A program made the translations under genes and the position numbers. Below, one piece after another: positions 35,004 to 43,400 of a stretch of 57,812 bases of DNA. This DNA is from Lachnoclostridium sp. (GTDB lineage: Bacteria > Bacillota > Clostridia > Lachnospirales > Lachnospiraceae), in NCBI GenBank assembly GCA_023664665.1, contig JAMPEY010000019.1, positions 1 through 57,812 of the forward strand, read 5' to 3'. Positions within the stretch are counted from its first letter, which is position 1. Each line of letters begins with the position of its first letter. Under the pieces are notes generated by a model. That model saw nothing but the letters and a program-made list of their open reading frames with translations, was not told the DNA's origin and did no database searches.

Positions 35004-35738
35004 TCAACCCCCCGCACCATTACTATATATTTCATGCAGCCCATTCTTTACCATATTTTCATAGGCATTGATAATATGCTCATGCGCCAGCTTTTCCGCA
35101 AGCTCCCCATTGCCCGCCTTGATTGCCTCCATAATCTGCTCATGCTCCGCATTGGATTTCGGTCCCCTGTTTGCGTTTGCCAAGGTTTTCTTTCTGACCC
35201 GGAGCACATATTGGTGAAAATCCTTAAGCGAGTGTTCCAGCATCTTGCTGTCACAAGCCTCATACATAATATCATGAAATCGATTGTCTAACTCCGCAAG
35301 CTGCTCCAAATGCCCTTTTTCCGCATGGAACTTCGCCAGATAAACATTCTCCTCCATCTCTTCCATCTGTTCTTTCGTGATGTGCTCCGTTGCCCAGCGC
35401 GCGCACAGCCCCTCTAACAGAGAACGAATCATGTAAATATCCTTTACATCCTTCTCTGTAATGCCTGTGACATAGGCGCCCTTATTGGGCACAATCTGAA
35501 TCAGCCCTTCTAATTCAAGCTGCCTGAAAGCTTCCCTCACGGGAGTCCGGCTGACCCCCATCTCCTCGCCTATTGCCACTTCCTTTAATTCCTCATGTTC
35601 CTCGTATTTCCCGCTTAAAATGTCATCTCTCAGTCTGTGGAACACTCTTCCCCTCAGGGAATATTTGTCCGTCACTTCCTGTTTTACATCTTTACCGCTC
35701 ACTTTCATCCTCGATTCCGCACCTCTCTCATGTATCAT
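35004..35738 (-). CDS. GntR-family (FadR/FCD) transcriptional regulator
   Basis: 244 residues (start 35738 or 35708; neither has a strong site). N-terminal winged helix (AIGEEMGVSRTPVREAFRQLELEGLIQ) and a C-terminal FCD ligand domain with metal-binding type residues (ELDNRFHDIMYEACDS, NAEHEQIMEAI). It probably represses the transcript that begins at the promoter 37256-37284, whose operator has the TTGTATACAA core of FadR-type sites, and thus itself. The ligand may be a carboxylate such as citrate, inferred from the gene neighbours. Confidence 0.85.
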   Translation of the reverse strand: MIHERGAESRMKVSGKDVKQEVTDKYSLRGRVFHRLRDDILSGKYEEHEELKEVAIGEEMGVSRTPVREAFRQLELEGLIQIVPNKGAYVTGITEKDVKDIYMIRSLLEGLCARWATEHITKEQMEEMEENVYLAKFHAEKGHLEQLAELDNRFHDIMYEACDSKMLEHSLKDFHQYVLRVRKKTLANANRGPKSNAEHEQIMEAIKAGNGELAEKLAHEHIINAYENMVKNGLHEIYSNGAGG

Positions 35739-35762
35739 TGCAGAGGTACTTTTTACACTTCA

Positions 35763-37190
35763 TCATGCCTGAGCAGCAGGCACAAAGTTGATACCTTTTT
35801 CCGCACAAACGCGGTCAACGCATGCCTCGATTTCATCATCGGTAAGCACGGTAATCCGACCGCCTAAATATTCCTCTTCCACCCATTTTTTTATCTCCTG
35901 CACAAGCTCGGAAGATTTATTAACCTGTGCACCATCCTTTAACTGATAATGGGTATTCAGCCAGTGGGCAATACCCGCCAGACCGGATGTGTTTGAAATT
36001 GCGCACACTACGGGACGGTTCAAAAACTTCTCCGTATCAAAAATATTATAAATTTCCTCGTTTTTCAACAGTCCGTCCGCATGGATTCCTGCCCGGGTCA
36101 CATTGAAATTCTTACCCACAAAAGGCGTTCTGGGCGGAATCTGATAACCGATTTCTTTCTCATAATATTCCGCCAGCTCCGTGATGACTCTGGTATCCAT
36201 GCCGTTTAAATCACCCTTTAGCTGGGCATACTCAAAGACCATTGCTTCCAGAGGAGTATTGCCTGTCCGCTCGCCGATACCAAAAAGGGAGGTATTGATG
36301 CCGGAGCATCCATAGAGCCACGCCGTGGTGGAATTTGCCACCGCCTTATAAAAATCGTTATGTCCGTGCCACTCCAACATTTCGTGGGGCACGCCCCCGT
36401 GAGTGTGGAGCGCATAAATAATGCCCTGCACGCTTCTGGGAATCACAGCGCCCGGAAAATTCACGCCATATCCCATGGTGTCGCAGGCGCGCACCTTAAT
36501 GGGAATCTGATATTCTTTCATCAGCTTCATAAGTTCCAGACAAAAAGGCACCACATAGCCGTAGATATCTGCCCTTGTGATATCTTCAAGATGACATCTG
36601 GGACTGATGCCTTCCTCCAGACAATCCCTGATAACACTGAGATAATGCTCCATTGCCTGCTTTCTGGTCATTTTCAATTTCAGGAAAATATGATAATCCG
36701 AACAGCTGACCAGAATACCTGTCTCTTTCATGCCAATCTCCTTCACCAGCTTAAAATCTTCTTTGCTGGCACGAATCCAACTGGTCACTTCAGGAAACTC
36801 ATACCCCCTCTCCATGCATCGGTATACGGCGTCCCTGTCCTTCTTGCTGTACAGGAAAAACTCACTGGCACGGATCATTCCGTTAGGACCGCCCAGCTTG
36901 TGCAGATAATCAAAAATTCTCACAATCTGCTCCGTACTGTAAGGCGCCCTTGACTGCTGACCGTCACGGAAAGTAGTGTCTGTAATCCAAATCTCCTTCG
37001 GCATATTGTGGGGTACAATCCTGTCATTAAAAGGAATCTTGGGAATCTCCGAATAGGGAAACATATTGCGGAATACATTTGGTTTCTCCACATCATCCAG
37101 AATATACATATGCTCTTCAATCTCTAAAAGATTGTTCTTTTTATTCATTGTAACAGGGCGGTTTTGAAATGTATTTTTTTCATTGAACAT
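35763..37190 (-). CDS. Probable Re-citrate synthase (HMGL-like isopropylmalate/homocitrate synthase family)
   Basis: 475 residues from the ATG at 37190 (GAGGAAGC site). DRE-TIM barrel: WITDTTFRDGQQSRAP, ending with metal site EWHGHNDF and GIGERTGNTPLEAMV. In C. kluyveri the Re-face-specific citrate synthase belongs to this family, and lacks the regulatory LeuA domain, as here. With icd and a GntR regulator next door it most likely condenses oxaloacetate and acetyl-CoA. Homocitrate or isopropylmalate synthase remain alternatives that a motif reading cannot exclude. Confidence 0.68.
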   Translation of the reverse strand: MFNEKNTFQNRPVTMNKKNNLLEIEEHMYILDDVEKPNVFRNMFPYSEIPKIPFNDRIVPHNMPKEIWITDTTFRDGQQSRAPYSTEQIVRIFDYLHKLGGPNGMIRASEFFLYSKKDRDAVYRCMERGYEFPEVTSWIRASKEDFKLVKEIGMKETGILVSCSDYHIFLKLKMTRKQAMEHYLSVIRDCLEEGISPRCHLEDITRADIYGYVVPFCLELMKLMKEYQIPIKVRACDTMGYGVNFPGAVIPRSVQGIIYALHTHGGVPHEMLEWHGHNDFYKAVANSTTAWLYGCSGINTSLFGIGERTGNTPLEAMVFEYAQLKGDLNGMDTRVITELAEYYEKEIGYQIPPRTPFVGKNFNVTRAGIHADGLLKNEEIYNIFDTEKFLNRPVVCAISNTSGLAGIAHWLNTHYQLKDGAQVNKSSELVQEIKKWVEEEYLGGRITVLTDDEIEACVDRVCAEKGINFVPAAQA

Positions 37191-37249
37191 CTTTTGCTTC
37201 CTCACTTCCTTGATTGCATCATCATTCAATATTTGAATAAAGCATTCCA

Positions 37250-37273
37250 TGTATGATTGTATACAATCATACA
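37250..37273. promoter_or_regulatory. 24-base palindromic operator (GntR/FadR type)
   Basis: A perfect 24-base palindrome centred on TTGTATACAA, overlapping the -10 and spacer of the promoter at 37256-37284. It is the likely target of the GntR regulator at 35004. Confidence 0.8.
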
Positions 37274-37284
37274 CAAAGTGTCAA
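37256..37284 (-). promoter_or_regulatory. Sigma-A promoter of the Re-citrate synthase-GntR(-icd) genes
   Basis: TTGACA (37279-37284), exactly 17 bases, TACAAT (37256-37261) on the minus strand. A repressor on the palindrome would hide the -10. Confidence 0.85.
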
Positions 37285-38210
37285 CAACTTTTTAAAAGTC
37301 TTCTTACATTTATCATACCCCAGCCCTGCTTATTCCACTCTTCACCTAAATCCGTAGCGGCAGCTGTCAGTTTTTTGCGAAATTCTTCTCCTGTCAAACA
37401 AGGATTCTTTTCCAATGCAAGCGCTGCCACTCCCGATACAATGGGAGTAGCCATGGATGTACCGCTTTTTGACACATAGGCATTCAGAATCCGTCCTCTG
37501 CTTCTGTTGTAAAATACATTGCAGGAGACAATGTTTGTTCCGGGCGCCACAATATCGGGTTTCCGCAGGGTAGACATGGCATCCCCTCTGCCGGAATAGC
37601 TGTCACAGCGCCCCGGATAATCTTTGTAATAATCGCCGTCATGACAGCCGACCGTGATAAAACGCCTGCTGGCTCCCAGCGAGGAAATGCTTCCGCTCTT
37701 CGGTCCCTTATTTCCTGCGGCGCATATCACAATGATTCCGCTGTCATATACTCTCTCAAGCTCATTTTTTATCGCCCGTTCCTTCTCCTCGCTCTGCATA
37801 TCTCCGATTCCCACGGAAATATTGAGGATCCTGATATGATATTGCTGCCGCATCTTTAGTATCCACCGAAGCCCTTGCAGCATATGTTCCGTGCACCCGT
37901 TTCCCTTAGCGTCCAAAACTTTTCCTACCACCAGATTCGCCCTCGGCGCTATCCCACGAAAACGCCCTCCCGAAACGCTTCCGCTTCCGCAGATAATCCC
38001 ACACACATGTGTGCCATGTCCGCTGTCATCATACATATCCTGCCTGTCGTTCACAAAATCGTGGAAGGCATATACTCTTCCCACAAGATCCGGATGCCTT
38101 CCGACTCCGGTATCCAACACAGCTACCGTAATCCCTTCCCCTGTATATACTTTATTGATATCCGGCTCCGGCAAATAGGGAACCTCAATCTGATTTCTCA
38201 CCCGCTGCAT
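37281..38210 (-). CDS. Subtilisin-like serine protease, S8, probably intracellular
   Basis: 309 residues. Catalytic triad in order: Asp in VAVLDTGVG, His in DDSGHGTHVCG, Ser in SKSGTSMATPIVSG, with oxyanion Asn in CAAGNKGP. No signal peptide and no propeptide longer than about 25 residues, as in Bacillus intracellular subtilisins (IspA). The start ATG lies six bases after a 16-bp hairpin whose 3' arm contains the only possible Shine-Dalgarno-like bases (GGGAC), so translation may be restrained by that hairpin. Follows the LRR operon in the same orientation. Confidence 0.88.
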   Translation of the reverse strand: MQRVRNQIEVPYLPEPDINKVYTGEGITVAVLDTGVGRHPDLVGRVYAFHDFVNDRQDMYDDSGHGTHVCGIICGSGSVSGGRFRGIAPRANLVVGKVLDAKGNGCTEHMLQGLRWILKMRQQYHIRILNISVGIGDMQSEEKERAIKNELERVYDSGIIVICAAGNKGPKSGSISSLGASRRFITVGCHDGDYYKDYPGRCDSYSGRGDAMSTLRKPDIVAPGTNIVSCNVFYNRSRGRILNAYVSKSGTSMATPIVSGVAALALEKNPCLTGEEFRKKLTAAATDLGEEWNKQGWGMINVRRLLKSC

Positions 38211-38216
38211 AACAAA

Positions 38217-38256
38217 GTCCCGACATAGAATAACTTAAACTATTCTATGTCGGGAC
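38217..38256. terminator. 16-bp perfect hairpin between LRR gene and S8 protease
   Basis: Arms 38217-38232 and 38241-38256, 8-base loop; both ends GTCCCGAC/GTCGGGAC. It can end the LRR transcript (followed by TTTGTT on the minus strand) and overlaps the region where the S8 ribosome site would be. Confidence 0.6.
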
Positions 38257-38278
38257 AAAACTTGGCGTACCTGTTGTA

Positions 38279-40447
38279 TTAATGTACTTTTCTGAAAATG
38301 CAAACCGTTCCGGTGACCAAAAGGATGCCGCTCAATATCCATGCAAACCTGTAAGGAATCGCCTTTGCAGCACTTGAGACTTCCGGCGCCGTTCCCGAGG
38401 ATCCCGGCGCGGCTGCCATGCTGGTAATCAGCGTTGTCACTTCCTGAATACTGTTTTCCTCCAACACTGCACCATCCCCATAAATACCGTAGAGGGAAAG
38501 ATGACTGGTATAAAAGCGGATATAATCCCTGCCATCCATTCGCACGCGCTCTGAACTTACCTGTTCCAACTGTCCGTTCCGATCCAATGTAACCACCCTG
38601 ACGCCCTCGCCCGAAAGTCCGTCGGGTACAGGCATGGTAACGATAAGCCGCTGTTTTCCTAATTTACTGATAGGTATACCGCTGTTATCCGTAAGGGAAA
38701 TCTCATACAGGGATATTTTGGCGGGAAGCCCCGCTTCCCCTGCTCTGCCAAATGCCTGTGCCATAGTCCCTCTTGCGCTGTCATTTCCGTTTCCCGATAA
38801 CATGGTCACTGTCAGAGTATACTGCCTTGCCGCTCCCTCCAACTGTGCCGTTACACTTTCCATTCCTTTTACCGTTACGCCGGGCACGGCGCCGTCTTCT
38901 AAAACGGGACGATATGACTCATTGGAAAGGCGCTCCGCAGACAACTCATGGCTGGTGGCCGGTGTGCCCTTGGTATATATCAGCTTAACCGAATCGTCAA
39001 ATGCCTGCAGTCCCATATTTGCTAAGGTCGCCGGAAGCGTCACCTGTCCTATGGTACAGCCTTTAAACGCTCTGTCCTTAATATCCGTAATTCCCTTGCC
39101 TTCCGTGACAAATACCGGCACTTCCAACGCCTTTAAACTGCTGCAGTTCTCAAAAGCGCCTTCGCCGATCACTCTGACATTATCATACAAAACCACTGCT
39201 TTTATTTCTGCATGATCCTTAAAAACCTCCGCCGCAATCACTTTGACATCCTTGGGCACCTTAACCAAATCACTGTTGCCCTTATAGGCAATCAGAGTCC
39301 CTCCGCTTATCAGAAAATCATCATCCGTGCCGGAAGGTTCTTTTGCAAGAAAATTCTCCACCCATGCCGTGTGGGTAAACGCCTTGGGCTCCACGGAGGT
39401 AATGGTCTGGGGCAGACTTACATCCGTCAAAAAATCACAGTGGTAAAACGCCCCATAAGAAATCGTCTCCATCCCTTCCGGAACCGCAATCTTTTTCAAA
39501 TTACTCCGGGCATAGGAAAACTGTCCGATTTCCTTTATGCCCTCCGGAATCTGTACCTCGCCTCCATCAAAGGAACTGCGGTAATATGCCTGATCCGCTA
39601 CCGTAGTACCGTCAACAATGGTATATTTGGGAAATACCTCATTATTTTCATCAGGATCCCATTCCGGAGGAAGCACATCACTGCCGCCATCCAGATTATT
39701 ATATCGATCCATCACCTTGAGGCTGCTGCTGTCTACAAAAAACACTGCCTGATCCGCCACCACCGAGGTGGAACCCAAAATATTACCCTGTTCCTCAGGC
39801 AGCGTCACTGTGTTATCATAAGAATCGTCCGGCTCCGGAGCAGGAGTCGGCTGATAATCCGGTACATCCTCGTACTCCGGCATTTCCTGCTGTCTTTCAT
39901 AAAATTCCTGCGCATACTTATCCGCATAGCTGCCCGCTTCACTATGGATAACCAGACGGTAGCAGCCGTCAAACGCAGTTTCGTGAATCTCCGTGACTTC
40001 CGGAGGTATGCTGATATCCGTCAGGTTCACACAGTCCGCAAATGCCTGAATCCCTATTGTCCGGATAGTGGTAGGAATAATCATTCGCTTTAAACCCTTA
40101 CAGTTAATAAAAGCAAAGTCTCCCACCTCTGTAAGACCGGAACCCAAAGAAACCGTCTCCAGCCTGTCACAGCCCCAGAAAGCATAAGGTTTAATCTGCT
40201 TTACGGAAGAGGGCAGATTCACTTTTTCTATTATGCTATTGTCTTCAAATGCGCCCTTGCCAATCACTTCCACAGTATCCGGAACCGTCACTGTTTTGTC
40301 CCGTCCCGTATACTTTACCAATGTCGTACCTTCCATTTTAAAATCGGAAGCAGATGTCGCCGCATCTGCCTCCGATTTAGGAAGCTGCATAATAATCAGC
40401 GCGGCAATCACAAGCAGGACGCCAAACAGCTTACTCTTTGCTTTCAT
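38279..40447 (-). CDS. BspA-type leucine-rich-repeat surface protein with C-terminal membrane helix
   Basis: 722 residues. Signal peptide (residues 1-28, LLVIAALIIMQLPKSEADA), then LRR_5 (BspA) repeats in two blocks (about residues 40-180 and 280-480; units such as IGKGAFEDNSIIEKVNLPSSV), separated by a Pro/Asp-rich linker. A beta domain (about 540-660) follows, and a final helix near residues 696-716 ending FRKVH, with no PxTG motif. BspA repeats mediate binding to host proteins or partner cells in other bacteria. Third gene of the sortase operon. Confidence 0.83.
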   Translation of the reverse strand: MKAKSKLFGVLLVIAALIIMQLPKSEADAATSASDFKMEGTTLVKYTGRDKTVTVPDTVEVIGKGAFEDNSIIEKVNLPSSVKQIKPYAFWGCDRLETVSLGSGLTEVGDFAFINCKGLKRMIIPTTIRTIGIQAFADCVNLTDISIPPEVTEIHETAFDGCYRLVIHSEAGSYADKYAQEFYERQQEMPEYEDVPDYQPTPAPEPDDSYDNTVTLPEEQGNILGSTSVVADQAVFFVDSSSLKVMDRYNNLDGGSDVLPPEWDPDENNEVFPKYTIVDGTTVADQAYYRSSFDGGEVQIPEGIKEIGQFSYARSNLKKIAVPEGMETISYGAFYHCDFLTDVSLPQTITSVEPKAFTHTAWVENFLAKEPSGTDDDFLISGGTLIAYKGNSDLVKVPKDVKVIAAEVFKDHAEIKAVVLYDNVRVIGEGAFENCSSLKALEVPVFVTEGKGITDIKDRAFKGCTIGQVTLPATLANMGLQAFDDSVKLIYTKGTPATSHELSAERLSNESYRPVLEDGAVPGVTVKGMESVTAQLEGAARQYTLTVTMLSGNGNDSARGTMAQAFGRAGEAGLPAKISLYEISLTDNSGIPISKLGKQRLIVTMPVPDGLSGEGVRVVTLDRNGQLEQVSSERVRMDGRDYIRFYTSHLSLYGIYGDGAVLEENSIQEVTTLITSMAAAPGSSGTAPEVSSAAKAIPYRFAWILSGILLVTGTVCIFRKVH

Positions 40448-40488
40448 ATGCCTTCCTCTTGTTCTTTGTTATCCGGTTCCATGCCTTT

Positions 40489-43400
40489 TTATGCTTTTGC
40501 TTTTACCGTCTTTTTCACCTTTTTCTTATCCTTCTGCATGAAGAATACAAGGGAGAGACATCCCAGACCGGATGACAAAAACCACTTGGGATGAATACCG
40601 TCTCCCGTCTTAGGTGTGCTGTCAATCGCCCCGTTTGCACTCAGGTTCCTTGTATCCACATAAATAACATAGGGAGAGAAATGCTCCGCAGTAAATGTGA
40701 TACAGGGTACGCCTGAAATAGTCGTAAACTTAGGAGTCAGCTTATCCAGCCTGTTGTTTACCACGCCTGCCACCTTGTTGTTGCCGGCATATTCCTTCAA
40801 CGCATCCGGCAAGGGAAGCGTAATGGTAATCTTTAAGCCGGTGGTATCGGTAATCTTCTTCTGCCCTGTGGAATCATACAAGGAAATATCCATAGGGAAG
40901 TATACAATATTTGTCAAATCATTGGCATACTCTGCCATAAGCGCTCTCACCACTGCCTCGGACGCAACACTGCTTTCCGATACCTTTACGGTGAAATTGT
41001 CGGAAGAACCGTTCACGGTTGCGGAAACCACTCCCGTGTTGGACAATCCGTTTTTATTGATAACAACCGTAGTTCCGCCATTGCTCACCGTTCCCGTAGT
41101 GCCCGGACGGTTGGTGGTATTGCCGCTCACGGTAGTGCCGCTGCCGCTGCTTGTGCTGCTCTTTGCCTGATAATTTGCCACTACGGTTACATTCTTCTCA
41201 GGCATGGTAATCACGGTAGCCGAAATACCCGTGCTTGCAATCTTTGTATCGGTGGGCTCAATGGTCCAATTCTTAAATTCCTGTCCTGCCGCGGGGTCGT
41301 TTGCCACAATAATCGCCTGACTGCCTGCCAGATAACTTCCGGAACCGCTTCCGTTCCGCACGGTCAGCGTATAATAGTCCTTATTGTCATCCTTATTATC
41401 GTCTTTATTATCATCATCCTTATTATTATCATCCGGACTTGCATTCGGCACATAAATCGCAAAAACAGTCATATTGCTTGTGACATTGCTGGTATCGCCG
41501 GACCATGACTGGAAGGTATATCCCTCTCTGCGGGGCGTTCCGAATCTGTCTGTGGGATAAGCAACGCTCTCCCCTGCCTGCACTCCCTCTTTTGCCCACA
41601 GAACGGAACCGTCCCAATCCTGGAAAGTCACCGTAAAGCCTTTTTCCGGATTATCCGGATTGTCGGGACTCGGATCATAAATGGCAAAAACCGTTACATC
41701 TTTTGTGATATTGCTGGTGTCGCCGGACCATCCTTTAAAGACATATCCGGTTCTGCGGGGCGTCCCGAATGTTTCTATCGGATAAACAACGCTCTCCCCT
41801 GCCTGCACTCCCGGCTTCGCCCACAGAATGGAACCGTCCCAATCCTGGAAGGTCACCAGAAAACCGCTGGCTTCGCCATATTGTGCCAAAAAGGTCACAT
41901 CACTTGTCAGATTTGCGGCGCTCTGTGCCAGCTCTTCCACATCGTATTTGGGCTCTGTCACACATACCCAGCCGGAGAAAGCCACGCCGTCCTTCGGTTT
42001 CATATAGGGAATGCTCACTCTGCCCGAGGGCGATACACTCTGCGTATCGATTGTTGAAAAATCATTGTCCACAAAGGTAACCGTATAATTGAGAGATTCA
42101 TCATCCACATATTGGGCATAAATCTTTATGGTAGTCTCCCCGGGATTCCCTACCACGGGATTATAGTTGGGAGGCATCCAGATGACTTTCTTTCCGGGCT
42201 GTGATGGCACATTAATCAGTCCCTCTTCCATCAGCCTGTCTACATCCACGCTGGTGCCGTTACGCACATGGGGTTCCGAATACAGAAGCGTTTTCATATC
42301 GTCCGCATAAAATTCCACCGTATAATAAGCGACCGCTTCAATCTCCGTGAAGGGAATATTTTTATCTTTTGCGTATTTTTCCGCCTCGGAACCCTTTTGC
42401 GCGGCAAAATTAAGCCTGCTGATATCCGTCATACCGGCATACTCCCCGTCCATAGTATTGCCGAAAGCATCGCTGTCGATATTTCTCAAATTATCGCCGA
42501 TAAAATCCACATTCGCAATGCCGCTGTCCGAAAAAGCATTTTTGCTGATACGCTCCAAGTCGTAAGGAAGCTGTACCGTCGTCAGCCTCTTGGTATATTG
42601 GAAAGCCCCTTCCGGTATCTGCTGGATGGTGGACTCCCTGAAATCCACATCCGTCACACCCGTTCCCGCAAAAGCTTCCTCCGCCATCTCCGTAGCCCCT
42701 GCCAGATCCTGACCTCTGATAGAGCTGGTCCTTCTTCCCTCCAGACACTCTATCACTCTGGTCATGCTGCCGTCCGCTGCGGAACCGTAGAGGATTGAAT
42801 TATTACAGGTAAAATACTCACTGCTGGGGCAGCTTACGGATTCCAATTTAGGACAGCCCGTAAACGGTCTCTTACCCATCTGGCTCATGGCGGTGGGAAT
42901 CTCCACCTCGCTCAACTCACCGCATCCCGCAAAGGCATAATCCCCCAATGCGGTAGTATTGCCCTGTATGTAGGCAGTCTTTAAGGTATCGCAGTCCTCA
43001 AAGGTTCTGTCCCCGATTTCCATTCCGTTGGTGATAACGGTCTTGCTGCCGATGAGTCTGGGAGGCATGCCGCTTCCTGCTTCCGCCCTTTCATTTAAAG
43101 TAAAGAGACTGACTTTCCCGGCAGCCGGGACACCCACAGCTCCGCTGTCCGCACTGCTGCTTGCGCTAAACCATGTAACACCGTTAATTCCTTCCGGCAG
43201 ATTTAAGTTCAACACATTTTCTATCAAAATTCTCTGACTTCCCGTAATCTCATTGTTACTGCCGTCCAGATAGGCATTGAATGCCGCCTTGATATCCAGA
43301 ACGCCCGAAGACGGAGTAAAGATTTCGGCATAGGACGGCACGGTCTTGATATAATTCAAATCCGACCACTTAATGTCAACATCCACGCCGCTATTATCCT

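Noticed and set aside
38279..38360. Sortase signal in the 722-residue LRR protein
   Set aside because: The C-terminal helix is followed by FRKVH but no LPxTG, NPxTN or PxTG-like motif precedes it.
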